The notes under the pieces were generated by a model. The model ran no database searches. It worked only from the letters and a program-made list of their open reading frames with translations, and was not told the origin of the DNA. A program made the translations under genes and the position numbers. Below are positions 23,961-38,189 of a stretch of 64,000 nt of DNA, one piece after another. The stretch covers positions 315,001 to 379,000 of the forward strand of contig NW_024037072.1 in the NCBI RefSeq assembly GCF_015706575.1, read 5' to 3'. The stretch is from Patiria miniata (taxonomy: Eukaryota; Echinodermata; Asteroidea; Valvatida; Asterinidae). Positions within the stretch are counted from its first letter, which is position 1. Every line of letters begins with the position of its first letter.

Positions 23961-26900
23961 AAAATGACGGACAACATTCTTGTGTATCATAATAACCTAT
24001 AGGCGGACGCAGTTGTCGCGGAACTTTTTACATTTGCATATCTAGCTCCTAGACCTATTTTCTTGAAACTCAATGGTTCTTGAGTCTGGAGTGCTGAATG
24101 GTAACACATAGCAACTGATGAAGACTAGTGTGCAACTGCTAGTGTGCGAATGTATAGGTAGATGTTTTCAGTGCCCGACGTAATCTCGCCACGCCTATTT
24201 GGAATATTTTTAAAGTTTTAAAAGCATTTCTAAAGTTGTAACACTACTAAACACATGATGCCCACAATGATGCGCATGCAAAGTGATATCAAAAACCAAG
24301 CCTCAAGCTGCGTCCAAGTTTCTTGGCTGTGGCTGGCTGTGGCAATTGCATCTTTTCTTATTCTATTGTGGTATGATATGATTGGATAAGGTTTTAGATA
24401 ACCTTTTCAAAGGAACATTTTCAAGACTCTTCTAAAACTGGACAATGAATATTTTTTTTTACAAACTGAATGTCCAACAAGATATACATGTACTTATTAA
24501 CACTATTTTTATACACTAAGCACTGAAGGGAAATAAAACAAATTTGATATTTTAAAAATATTTTATTTCATTATACTTTTTACCATTCATATCACCATCA
24601 AAGAAGTGTTCAACTGCAAAACTTGCATATCTCCACCTTAAGTCAATAATTTACATCAATTCAGAAACAAACTCATAATTTATTATTTTTTTGTAAAGAG
24701 TTTTGAAAAGAGAACTACACAAACCAAGCCAGAAATCATTTAATCTGATGTTTCATGTTCTTAATTGTACATGTGGTTTTAAGACAAATTCAAAACTTTC
24801 CAAACCGTTTGTTTAAATTTGTTATTTTCCTTTCCTGTGAGAAAATGCCAATAAAGTAGATCACATCATGAATTAAATTGGAGAAATCTGGCACATTTTA
24901 CAAAAGTGTGTTGGCATGAGATTACATATTCTGCAGATATAGCAACCATTTACGCCAATTTATTTACATACATGTGGAGATGTGAATTTTTGTCTTTACA
25001 CTTTTTTTCCAAGATTAAATAATAAAAAAATCAAGACTGTAATGCATGTCAATTCATGTATTCTGCTTGATCACTGTTATGTAAAATTGCTGGGTATTTC
25101 TCAGGAAGTGCAAACTACAATTAAAACGGAAAGCGGAAATACTACATAGAAACCAGGACTTATTTCATCCAATAGTATAGCGCTTTTCATTCCTTTTTCA
25201 TTTTAAGTAGTTCTGGTTCCTATAATTTTTAAATAGGCAAACAATTAACTTCAATCGATTGCCTAAAATCCTCAAAGGTTACCTGTTTTCATTTACACGC
25301 TGAAATTCACAGGGGCCTAAATTCTTTCAACCCTTTAAGAATCCTTTGCAGTTTAGCATGAATTGCCAACTTTTTGAAATAGCAGAAGCATGCGGTTGGA
25401 ATAGCTTGACATTTTCAACACAATTTTTCCATTACCTTTTCCCTGGATGAAACACCGGTATTGTTTGAATTTTGCGACCTTGATAGTTTGAAGCGCTCTT
25501 CAAAGATATTATCTTTCATATTGGAAACACAACTGTCTCAACACCACCACCAGTTGAGAAAGACACCGTGATGGTGTCGCAAGCTCCTGATACGAGCTCT
25601 AACTCAAGTCCCAAAAAGGTATCCTTTATTTAATTGATATAATAATGGGACAGGAAACAAACTTTCATGCTCGATGTCTCAACATTAACATTAAAATCAC
25701 AGAAAAGTAATGTGAACAGACTTGTACTTGTTCAAAGTGTTTAAATATTGGATTGTACTTAGATTGAATTATTTTGATTAACATGCTTTGAATGTATGCA
25801 AATGCGTTTTGAAAAACTGTAATGCTGACAAATTAAGGGGAACCCTTGACTATTCAGCAATGAGCGAGGGACTTCCCCATTCCTAAACTTTAACTTTGAA
25901 TTAGTTAAGCCTTCAAGTAAAAGAAAATGATTGCCTTATGAATCGGATCAAACAATTTGTCCATAAGCCTACAAACTATGCATATCTATACTGGCACTGA
26001 TATAAAATACCTTAAGCACTGCAGTATTTTCAAAGATTTTGTTGCAATATATAATTTTCCAGCTCTTAGTGCAATAAGAAAAATCCCAACTCAAATACCA
26101 TATCCTAAGAACACCTATTTGTAGCTTTAAGGAATGTTTCTAGTAACAAAAAAAATCTATAAAAATGAACTTAAAAAGGTAGTATGTTTGCCAACTTAAG
26201 ATGATGTATCTAACATATCTTTGCCCTCCAAAACAAATTACTAATGCTGTTCTTTTTTTCCTCTTTTTCCTATTTTCTTGTCAGTCAATCAGGAAAGTGT
26301 AAGGGATTACAATGTTTACGAGAGTGTTGAAAGCAGAGTTTTACAGTCCATTTTTTGGGCAATCTTAGCTTTCCTTTTACCAACAGAGCATTTTTTTAAT
26401 CACTAAAAATGACTAGAAATATTCTGCAATACTGACAGCCATTTGAACAGAGACAGGATTGGACTTTATGCAGGAGTTAGGTTGGTGCCTCTGTGGCGGT
26501 GACCCACTTCACAGTGTGATTAAGCAGGGTACTAGGCAACAAGTGACAAAAGAGACTTAATACATAATTACAATCGGGCAAAATTCAGTTCAATTTTCTC
26601 CGGCATATAGTAAAAGGATCTATGAAATATTTGAATTTCTAGACTGCCAAAAGAATTGAGGTGCCAATTTTTTGAAAATTAAATTAGCCTTTGTAAAGAT
26701 TTTTGTTGGATTTTCTCATATTTATGGAGCTTTTTAAACAAATCACATTTTTTCGTATTCCAGTTTATTATTGAGAGGTATAACAACATGGGGAAATAAA
26801 ATATCCCAATTCAAGATGGCAACTGCTGGGGTACCATCATTCTAACTGCCCATGCATTCTTTTGCTTATTAACTTCATGAATCCTCCACACTCCGCCATT

Positions 26901-27349
26901 GTGCAATGAACCAAAGACTAACTACCAATAAGAATTAAGCCCCACTTTCAAGTTATGAGCACAGCTCATAGAGTTTGCACAAGCAAGCGTTGGCACATGC
27001 ACCGTGCAATACACCAGAGGTTTAGCTTGACTGTTTGCAAATAATCAGTTAACCAGCCATGGAATTTGCCTTTTGTTTTGATTTTGAAGAAGATTTAGTT
27101 TTGTCGAAACGACTCAAACCTTAATCTTGCAAAACTTTCAAAATCACAGGAGATTTTAGCGGATTTTACAGGACTGAAGAACATGGAACTAATCCACTTT
27201 TACTCGATTTCTCTTGGAGTTTGAAGCGTTAAGAATGAGTCATTGATTTCCTGCACAATGAAGAATTTTTGAGAGGGTTCCTAGCAAAACCAGGAGGGTG
27301 TCAAGCCAAGTCACCAGAGATGAGATGAGGTTCCTTCCTGGTTAGAGAG
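23961..27349. terminator. Convergent 3' regions of CWC25 and GORASP2
   Basis: No coding exon is visible. AATAAA on the + strand (24532-24537) and AATAAA on the - strand (24567-24562) lie 25 bases apart, so both mRNAs could be cut at almost the same spot. GORASP2 would then have a 3' UTR of about 2.8 kb covering 24.57-27.35 kb, and CWC25 one of about 0.6 kb. Other signals exist nearby, so this is inference. Confidence 0.45.
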
Positions 27350-30300
27350 TTACGAGGATGGCGTGGTAGTCTGTGGAGCTGTGCTGATGCCAGCAGGGAG
27401 GTTTGGCAGGGGTGTGGGGCCCGGTATTGAGATCCCTCCAGGGAGAGAGACCGGTGGGGGCAGGGTGGTGGATGCTACAGTGGTGCCTGGGGCGTCTGAT
27501 GTGGTGCTGACGGGTGCCACAGCTGGCATGGGCGGCAGGGATATGTTGAGGTTGGATAGACCGGGGATGTTAGCCAGGCTGACTGGCGGCAGAACACCTG
27601 TGGAAACTGCGAACAGAAAACACAGAGGGATTGGAATATCAAGGAATCACTTGTGGGTTGATGACATCTATAGAGTGGCCCTGGTAACCCCTGGTAACCT
27701 TTTTTGGTACTATAAATGCCATCGGACAACTGCTGTGAGTTTTTTTCATTTTTTTTCTCAAACATATTTATGTAACTTTCTCTCCATTGAAACTGTACAC
27801 AATGAAAGTAGGATTTAGAAGGGCTTTAAAGGAATTAATGTTCACCTTGTGAAAGTTTAAGAGATGCCCATCAAAGTTTCTTACAGACAAACTGCATCTG
27901 AGAAGAGCTGTGATATTTTATCAATTCCAACATCGTTGTTGGAAATAATATCATAAAAGTACACGATCTGATAAAAGCCTTAAATGTTCAATTTACAGTG
28001 AGTCAACTATTTCACTGTAGCCCTCTTGTTAAGTAAGCAAGTCCGCATGCTCACTTTATTTTGTCACTTCAACATGAAAAGATCTACAAATCTTTCACCA
28101 TTTCAACATACTTCTATGTCGAACTGAGAATACTTCAAAGCCTGAAAAGTAACTACCTTACTACACCGCATACATATTTATGAGCCATATTTTGTTGGTT
28201 GATGTTCCAATGTGTCTAGGAAGTACGCATAGCTACCCTGCACACATGCACACACGACACACATACTATCACCCAACCTGTCAGTAGTTCTAGGGAGGGA
28301 ATATGCCAAGACTAGTTCCTTGAACACAAACCATGCAACAGTTGCGATTGAAAGTGGCGTTGCTGGTGGTATCATACTAATACAGGCATGCAACTGGGAA
28401 TTCAGGAGAAACAACGAGGAAATTCAGAACCACACAAGACTTTGTACACTGTTTTTCATTTTGTAATGGCATTCATGAGAAGTAAAAAACGAGGAAATCA
28501 GCGGATCCGAGGAACAGTTGCATGGCTGCTAATACCATGTGACAGAAATACGATTACACACATTCCATGTACCAGATTTCCAACAACTTGTTTCAAATTT
28601 TGGTTATGAAACTAAACATGTATGAGGTGTAATAAAACAAATACCACCTGGTTAATTTCGAGGAAACAAGTGCAAAATTACTGATCTCTTCGCATTGGGT
28701 GATTTTGACTACCTCCCTCTGCTTCATGTCAGCAGATGGTCCGATCAGTCAACAACTTAGCACCAGTGAGTTAATACTTTGTGCCCTTTGACCATAACGT
28801 AATTGCATGCTGACCTGGTGTAGTTGTTTCTGTGACAGGCACTGTGGGTTGAGCCCCAGCATCAGCAGGATTAGGGATTTCCACAGGAGGGTCTGGTGAG
28901 AACCTCACCCCAGCCACGCCTTTCTCAATCTGACTCGTGTCTGGTGTGGATGCGAGGGAAACCTGCAACATGAAGGCAAAGACAGACGCTGAATTCAGAC
29001 AAAGTCAATGTACACAACATTTTCGGAGCATGCATTGCAGTGCTGTATATCTCTTGAACTCTTTGAGGCATTCATTATTTTCAGTGTGGGACAACACCTG
29101 GTATTCCAGGTGAGGCCACAGATGGTAGTAAGAAGCCTCTAGAAACAACTGAGTGTTTATTTGCCCTTAACGTCTTTTCTTCTACTTTTGAAATGCTTAA
29201 GTATATACTAGCAGCACCCTTCTTGATTTCATATCCATTGCATTTTCACATATTACAAGAAGTCACTCACCTCAGCAAATCCATCCCCATGCGTGACCTT
29301 GACGCTGTCCATGTTATCCAAGGGAACCATGGGTGCGTTGAGATGTGCCGAGAATGTCATCTTACGACCTTCAGGGAAGTAGCGTGTGGGTATCCGATGG
29401 AGGTAGCCGTATCCGATACCACAGCCAAGACTTTCCATAGAACAGTAAAACAAAAATGCAGTGAATAAAATGACACACAGCAGGAAGTATGTGAGTGTCT
29501 TCCTACATGACTCACATGTGCAACAGTGTTACTCTCAAGATGCTGTTCCAAAGCCTTCAGCTTGTCAACATTTAAAGCCAATCAAATTCAACCTTTCCAA
29601 CTACAAACTTGTATTCTTCAATCCAGAGCACTTTTTAACGTGGTTCAGAAAAGAAAGCTATACAGGTACAAAATGTATTAACTGAAACACATGTGAAAGT
29701 GGCCCAACAGGGTTAAACAGAGAAAAACCAAGGTCATACAAAATTGTCCAACAGTGGTTTTAACTCAGCAATGATATTCATTCAAATGATTGGCAAAAAA
29801 ATCTAACAAAGCAAAAACAATCAATCAGCTGATCTGAGGAAAAGTTGACATGTTCTTTTAAGATATTGATAATTTGCAAAGACAGTACAGTTTTGAAGAT
29901 AAATGGGGCATACATGTAGTGTTGGAAACACTGATGTCAAGGGGATATATTACTCTGCATGTTGCAAGCTTTTACCAATAACAATTTGTTAATTTTCGAG
30001 GCCATGTTTCTACTTACATGCCTTCTCCTCCCCAGGTGCGGTTGGGTGTGATTGTGATTTCTCTGCACCCGTCTGTCTCCACGTTATACACATACAGTTT
30101 GAGTGGTCGGTTCTCATGCGACTCAATCAGTGAAAACAGATCTTCAGACTGCAACCCCAAAAAGAAAGACAAGAAGTAGAGCATATGTAGTGCATGGATA
30201 GCGCTATGATGGACATGCAACTCTCACATGTCTGATGGTCACTGAGTACTGGGCCTTGTTTGCACACTTTATTGTTGTCACGCAACGTTTGTGAACAGAC

Positions 30301-33300
30301 ACAAAATTCAACTGAATTGTGACGATCAAGCAACTCTACTACTGAATCAAATAGTATTTCTCACTTCAACCCGTACAATACATAGATTAATACATAATAA
30401 ATTATGCGTTTCGTCATCTAGTATCAGATAGAAATTTGCATTCACAAGTAAGTGTGTGGCATTGCAGAGGAACGTTTTCATAGATCTTCAATTCTATTAC
30501 ATAAACTGGCCAAATGGCAAAATACCTAGACAAACTCTGAATTTTACAGCACGTATTGGTCCAGTGTTGAAAACTGTGATCAGTAACGGTTACTAACCAT
30601 GTCCGAATGCAATTATTTTAACTCTGTGGCGATGTCGCCAGCGTCCTTCGGCAACACGTCGCTTGCAATTTCACCACGTGTAAGCTGATTGCGCGTCAAC
30701 TTTTCAGTCGCGGGACCATTGCGCAACCAAATTGAAACCGGCCTTTATACCATATATCTATGTACTGCTTGGGTATGAATGGAGATCTCCAGCGTTGAAT
30801 AACTATTTTTAGCTGATCCTGCTGATAAGCAGCCTACACTTTGACAGTTGTTACATTTTTAGACACATGAATCTATTTCTGACAGCTAGGGTCAATCATG
30901 TAGATATCGATATCAGGCAATCACATATCACGTAGATTTATCTAACTTTTTCAAGTCCGTTAATAATGTTCCACCAATAGTGTTGTATACCATTGGATAG
31001 CCCTTGCTCTATCCAATAGCATTTTGATCACAAGTAGCGCTGTGTGACTAGTCGAAGAGTGGTTACGTCGTGGCTATTACTTATAGTTGCAACCTCAATT
31101 GTTTTTTATAGTGAACAGTCATGACGCCATGACTAGTTGTGGGGCCATGACTAGAGTTGCACTGCATCTAAGTGTTGGGGCTAATTGGTTGGGGCATTCA
31201 TGGGAAAGTTTATAACAAGATCAATGTACATGTATAGTCATACATTTGGAATTTATGAAATGATCATTTTAGTGGACATTACGGCAAACAACATTGCTCC
31301 TTTCAAAAGTGGAATAAAACTCCACCCGCAAGAAACTGGATAAGCACAACAGTGTCCAAAATGTTTTTTTTTATCATAGATAGACAAAGATGTATCAATG
31401 TAGTACTCCATATTGTCCATTCACTTAATCTGAGATATTTCCTAATAACTACATATGGCAAATAGTCACGACTAGTCGGGTAGTCGCAACTTGTCTTTTA
31501 CATTCTTGTTCTCATTTTCTGGAAGGAGGTCAGAAGTTTTGCACAATTTGGTTACCGTATGCACGTACCTCATGTAGAATGGTGTCAGCCCCAATGATAT
31601 AGTCTGTGTTGGATCTAAAGCCAGCTAGGGCAGCAGGTGATGTGGGCTGCACATCCTGAAAGATCATAACATTCCACAGAAAACAATTCAACACACACAC
31701 TGGCTGTAACTATCCGTAAACCTTTTACATGGAGTCCACAAAGATTTTCTTACAAGTATTTGGTTCTGAATATTTAGACAGTTACCAAATATTATTTAAC
31801 TATTCCTTCCTACTTATCCCGGCAGTATCACTTAAGATGGGGAAAAATCATTTACAAACCACAGAATTTTTTTGACTTAAGAAACCATTGGATTCAGAGA
31901 ATCATTATTTACAACACTTGTTCAGTGCAATACTAACAGTGCAAATACTAAGTATTGATGTGTGCAACTGGGCATGTATAATGAAAATGAAATTTAATTT
32001 TTAATACAGTAAATATACAGACAACTGTTTAAATTACAGGAATACTGTCAGTAGTTAGTACACGTGTACATTAGGCATCTAATGTGTCGTTCAGCCAACC
32101 ATATGGTTAGGATATTTTAAGACTTTTTTCTGAAAGCCAGTTACTGTAGTAATAACATTCAATTGTAATTATTGTAAGCACATTTGACCTTGGCAATATC
32201 CAATATGTACAACATCCAAGTACAATATCTGACTATGTCAGCCAGGGAATGTTGAAAGCCAATTACACCCCTGCAATTTCATAATTAAAAGAGGGTCATT
32301 ATCAGTGCACAAGTTATGAAGGTGAAGAAATTGGTTTGTGGTCAAATCAAATTTGTATCTTGCTCAGTAATTCTCCTTTTCAATTGTTATCTTTTTGTTC
32401 TCCAACCCTTACTTATCTTTGCATTCATAAGTATGCACGTATTTTTCCTGTACAAACCTGTCCAACAAGTTAGTACAGCCCAGACATACACGAGGTGAAC
32501 ACCTAACTGCTCAAGAATTTCAGCTGTTATTTCGAGGCCAGGTGCATGCTACAGTATGCTAAAAAAAAAGGACAAAAACTAGTCTACCCTACACTACGGT
32601 ACATTTCACCACACACATACATGTAAGCTCTGTTTGAACATGTAAGACATTGCAACATACATTGTGACCTCAGAATCCTCTTCAGTTCAATAGTTTACAT
32701 TGATACACTATTCATTCCTCTTGATGCCATCCCCCTGCCATACCCACCAGGCTTTTTCTCTGCCCCACTGCTAACTCTCTCCCTACCATAAAAAGATGTA
32801 TCCATCTACAACACAACCACAACTGTCCACAGAGCCAGGACTCACCAATACATGCCAGACGTTCTCGTTGGCTCCCTCGAAGGAGCAGAACCGGATGCTG
32901 ACCCCCAGTAACCCTTGACCTCCCCACCTGTTGTTAGGGGTCAGTGAGACCTCTCGGACAGACAGCGTCTTGCTGCTGTAGACCAACACCCTGACCGGTC
33001 GCTCTTCATTCTCCTTGAGAAGCTTCTTCAGGGTGTCATCATCCTTGTCCTGAGTTGATCCAAAAATTGATCTTTTCAAAACACTTTAATTTTGCTGAAA
33101 TGATTTTTGCAGATTTTTTTAAATGAAGATTTGATATTAAGTTTGGTTTTGTGGTTTAATCAAGAGTTAAAAGACTTGAGACTCAAAATCAAGTCCAAGT
33201 ATGATTTTTCAGCCACTAGGATTTTGAACTTTAGTCACAATTTTCATGGCTCAGATTTTGCCTCAGCCCGTTGGACTTGGACATGGGCTTAAACTAGTCA

Positions 33301-36253
33301 ATGCTTGAATATGTACTGTACATGTAAGTCTGATTGATGGCAAAAATGCCTGGTATTCAGTTTTCTCCTTAAACTGACTCTATTATTTTGTAAAACAGTT
33401 AAATGAAATCAATATCTTGAATATTACATAATTAGTGTAGTTGGAATTACATGTACTGTGACTTCATAACAGTCATGGTTAACATGAATACATTTTCTTC
33501 AAGGTAGAATTTAAAATGTCTTCTTCTTTCTAAATAGAAAAGATTCAAGCCCAACATGAAAGCCAATCAAGATGAGGACATACCAATCTAGTGCTTCCAA
33601 TGCCAATGACAAAATCAAAGAAAGCCTCCAGCCCAGCTTTGTGTCCTGGTGAATTCTCCTGAACCTGAAATGGAGGGGAAAACAGAGGTATCATGTCAGA
33701 GAACGTCTGAAAATCTATTAATTCCCATTGACAATGAATCTGTAAAATTTTATACAGTCAAAATCCATTTTATAAAATAATTTGAATAAAAATTGAAACA
33801 TTTAAGTCCTTTCAATTTTTTAGGTTCTCATGAAACTATGGATTCCTCCTCTAAATGGAATTGCTGGGATTTGCAAGCCCCAAGAATGCTAAGAGATGGC
33901 AATACATGTACATAAATATTTCATGCTAAGTAGTTGGGGTTCTGAAAACGGAAGAATCTAAACCCTAACCTTCCCAGACCCTGCAAAATCTGCAAGGCTA
34001 CTTAGATGATTTCGACCTCAGCCACCTTTACTTTGTATGGAACTTGATGTCCTTTGAACATTTCAATACAAAGAATGTACAAGGATTTTGGTGGATTTTC
34101 AAGGGTTCTTTCATAAAGAAATGCTTAGGCAGTTAGAATTCATCTCCTCCTTTACTAAAGTACAGCCACGTTATACAATTTCTGTTCTACAGATAACCTT
34201 ATTAGTATCTCAATGCACAGTATGACCCATGATCACATGCTAAAGTTCATTGCAGCTGGCACAAAATCTATTCAGACAAGTCAAAGCCAAGTTGGCAGAG
34301 CTGATACTGAACTTCACCCACAGAATGCTGACGAGTTCAGATGAAACAAATCACCCTGCTCCATTTCAAAGCAAACAAAGGTCTGTGTACACAAAAGGCT
34401 ACTGCAAAAAAAGACACAGTTACCTTTGGTCCGACTATCATGCACCCATTACCACCGATCTACATACTTGCTGACTTGGGTCATATGTTTAACTATAGTT
34501 TGCGGACTTTGGTCTTTTCTTTGAAAATTCATAATTGCTATATTTAAACAATTTGGCAAACATGAACCGTTAAGATGAAGATGTCTATCTGTAACCTTAA
34601 TGCCCCAGTACACTGGTTATATTTGAATTCCTATATTTGCACTGCTTTTCTAAGACAGACAATGTGGGGAAAAGATTCAGTAAGACAAATGTAAAAAAAA
34701 TCACACAGCTCTATGCAATTAGAGAAGAAAATGGTATTAGAATTAAGTCTAGACCTGCAGAAACACTGGCTGGAAACTGGCTTATTCTTGACATGAGAAG
34801 AGGCTGTCATTTCAAGGAAAGTACCGTATGTACAGCTTGTGCAGTTTCAAGGTATGGGAATCGAATACACAAACAAAATAGAACAAAACAAAGTACATTG
34901 TGTACACCCAAAACAAAAAATTACAACTGAAACTTGGTCAATAGAGTACGGTATTTTATTTCGGGGACCAGAAGCAGGACTTGGGAATTAAAATTTGTTT
35001 CATTTTCTTATCTTGCACTTTACTTTTTGTTCTGCCAGTCATGGTTTTAAAAACCAGTTTTGTTTTATTACCTTATAAAAAATTGTCAAGTAATTTTTTA
35101 CAACTTGCAATTTATGAAGACCTTTATTGTGTAGTTAGAGAGGATGAAATAATGCACTTACTAACACAAACTAGTGCCAGTAAAAAACTGCAAGAAGGCA
35201 CACAGTTCATGTTGTTATTTTCTCTAACATTTAGGATATTGTAGGCACTATACATTTTGTACATATGTAGTCATAAATAAACTCTACTGCTAACGTTGCA
35301 AAATAACTGGCGAAAGCAATATGTTATAGTTGAAACACCATTAACTAAAATGTCACTTGGAAATGCATGACAAACTAAAAAAGCGGGAGACATCCAATTT
35401 ACACAAGTAGCAAAAACACAAGTAATGAAGTATATTGCAAAAAAGTCTTGTGTTCAAGAAATTTAAGAAACAACAAAAATGACACATTGTAAGCTGTGTA
35501 CACAATATTTTATTTAAGATTTTTCTTGAACATATTTAAAACAATTGAGTTCCAATTTAGGCTTGTTTATTTATTTAGGAAAGAATGTAGTATCCAGACG
35601 CCACTTCAGCATGTACAAAGTCTATGGAGGGTTAAGAAAATTATTTCCTAACAAAATTGAAAATGTTTCTCAATCTCAGTCCCACATTCATGTCTTTTCA
35701 ACATTTTTGGGAAAGATTCCCACCATATCTGGCCATCAATCATTTTTCCCTTCAGTGACCAATCAGCCATCAGATTCAGAAAGTGATAATATGTCCTAAT
35801 TAGTCAAATTTAGCAGGGAAAATATAAAAGGATTTACTGAGAAAAAACTTAGAATGTTTAGACCAGTCTCATAGTCCTACTCGACTCATACTTCATAGGG
35901 TTTGTAGTACACAGGGTGACAAGTGATGCACGGCCAGATATGGGAATCTTTCCCATTTTTGCAATGACTGACCTTTATTGAGATGACATGAGTAAAAAAA
36001 AAAGGGGGGCCGTCAGGCTGCAACATTCTTTCAGTAGGCCTAGACTAGTGGCAGGCCAAAACCAAATTGTTACAATATCACAAAGTGCATGGCTGTCCGT
36101 AAAGTCCGTGCGTGCCGAACGCACCGTGATCCGTGACGTGCCTCCCCGGCCAACAACCCACAAACGCCCGCTACACCTACGTGTACTTACCCGTAAAACA
36201 TGATAACCCTCCGTACCGCCACCTGGAACTTCTACGCTGGAATTTCCACCCAT
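27350..36253 (-). CDS. GORASP2: Golgi reassembly-stacking protein (GORASP2/GRASP55 type)
   Basis: Eight coding exons on the - strand: 36253-36191, 33664-33584, 33049-32846, 31655-31569, 30148-30018, 29430-29271, 28962-28815 and 27597-27350; 373 residues. It begins [20 protein letters not shown], with Gly2 suited to N-myristoylation. The first GRASP PDZ domain (about 15-105) includes [10 protein letters not shown] and [16 protein letters not shown]. The second (about 111-205) includes [14 protein letters not shown] and WGGEG, followed by [20 protein letters not shown] proteins sit on the cytoplasmic face of Golgi cisternae and tether them through PDZ oligomers. The Pro/Ser/Thr-rich C-terminal region is shorter than in human GRASP55 (about 450 residues). 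Most invertebrates have one GRASP gene, so this may be the single ancestor-like copy and not strictly GORASP2. Confidence 0.94.
35704..35959. mobile_element. MITE, family F, complete copy
   Basis: GGGAAAGATTCCCACCATAT at the left is mirrored by ATATGGGAATCTTTCCC at the right. A partial copy is at 14388-14525. It lies in GORASP2 intron 1, about 0.23 kb from exon 1. Confidence 0.65.
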
Positions 36254-38189
36254 TCTAAGCTATTTTATTTTCATAAATCACACGAAGGAGAACAAATATA
36301 CCTGGAAGGTGGAGGATGAACTGAAATCTGCAAAAGAAATTCTAAATCAGATAAAAATACAACTTTAGATTTTAGTCACAGACTGTTCGGTACGAGCAGG
36401 TGATGTGTACGAAGTTCGCTCACTGGTTTCCGACAATGTCACAATTAACAATCGCAGATAAAAGCGGACACCAGTAATTTTCCAATCAAAATGGCTTCTT
36501 ACGTGGCACATGTATGGTGCATTGTGGGGAAAGAAAATAATATTAAAGGTGGACTCCTGTTGTCATATTTTCCAGCATCGATCAGTTACGTTCAAGTTGT
36601 GAAATCAACAGATCAACATATGTATTTGCTATCTCAAGATATGTTGTTTGTTCGAGCGTGGGTTTACTTTGTACAAAATAGGCTTTTGTCATACTTTTGA
36701 TATTGTCAATGTGTCAGCTGGTTTTATGGAAATTGAGCTGAAACATATAGCCTATTAAAACTCAATCCATCCATAAGTTTCTCTAGCATGTAGTGAAGGT
36801 TACATTTTTTCTTTCTTTCAGGATTTTAGAAAGGGCGAACATATAACTTGTTTTCCTTTCCACCGGATCACAAACTATAGCCTCTCACTCAATTAATAGT
36901 TATTAACTCCGCTGCTAGCAGTGATCCTTTCCAATTAAGTAAACAACTTTTAAAAATTATGGTGATCAAAACATCATCCTAAACTAGAAAACAGTACATT
37001 GGTTAATTACTACTTCGTGTGCCATATCAGGGGGGAGGGGGCAACTTACCACACCCCTGGCATTCTGTAGGCGTCATAAAACAAAAACAAAAACAATAGA
37101 CACATTTTTAAGACGGTTTTAAGACGGCTCAGATGTAGATACAGTAAAAAAAAAAATCAGACTTTAGTCTTAATCCCACCCCCCCCCCCACCCCACCCCC
37201 GAGTGGATACGTTCGCAGGTTGCATCATAGGGGAATAAACCTATCCTCTTAAAAGTCTTCCCCGCACTATTTTCGAGTTTCAACTGGGGACAAAAATGTT
37301 CTTTTTCAATTTACATTTTTTTGGCAATACCAACCGCAGTTATACTGAATGAGACATCATTTATCCAACTTTTCTTGAAAAAAAACTGCGCGTAAGTACA
37401 TGTATTAATTAACATAAACTTCGAAGTTCGAATTATTTCTGTTTTGTGCGCCAAGATGGCCTTTTTCAGAGGGTTGTGGCCGCCTAAAATAGAAAAAGAG
37501 AAGGTTTCTGTTGAAAAAAAATGAACATTCGTCAGGAGAAAGAAATCTGGTGCATAACTTTAATTGCCTGTAACAGGTTTGAATAGAGGGCGCTGTTTAT
37601 AGTTTTCATGTCCCATTTTCAGATTTCACGCGTACGTACTTACGTATGTGTGGCCCAGTCAGTCAAGCCTCAATTACCGAATACCACCCCGGCATTAGCG
37701 CATCTCGTGTGTTCACAACAGAGAAAGTCCCAGACAGGATTAGGGTGCAAATCGCTCATGCGATACAAAATCAAATCTGTTCAGAGTTGCTGTGTAAACA
37801 CGGTGTGTGTACTTGTGTACAGCGAGCGCCGTACATGCAATCGGGATTTTCTATTCACAGTTGGTTAGCAAACTGAATGCATGTTTTGTATAAGCGCGCT
37901 AGCGATAATAACCTATTCGCTCTGGAATGTGACCTTACTGAGTTGAGAGATCACCCGGTCCAATCTCGGAGGCCACACAACAGGGGCGCTGGATTTGAAA
38001 GTCAACGGGCTTGTATTAAAAATAACCCAAGCAGTTCACTGTAATATGCCATACATTCCCTGTGTATCCCCATGTGTAGAGCATTATTCTCATGGCTTTC
38101 TCAAGTGGATGTAAAACTAGAGTTAATTTTGAAGGATCACATTGTTGAAGGCCGATTGGTTGACAACAACTGGAAGAACTTGAGCAATC
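36254..38189. promoter_or_regulatory. Divergent region between GORASP2 and the SH3 gene
   Basis: No gene was recognised in this 1.9-kb stretch. A motif TGCATTGTGGGGA at 36518-36530 resembles a ZNF143-type site upstream of GORASP2. Poly-C runs lie near 37179-37200 and a G-rich run near 37031-37041. Both genes probably start here. Confidence 0.35.

Noticed and set aside
36491-36700. Small + strand gene beginning MASYVAHVWC
   Set aside because: No conserved motif, no good downstream exon, and the position is the promoter side of GORASP2; the TGCATTGTGGGGA motif explains the sequence better.
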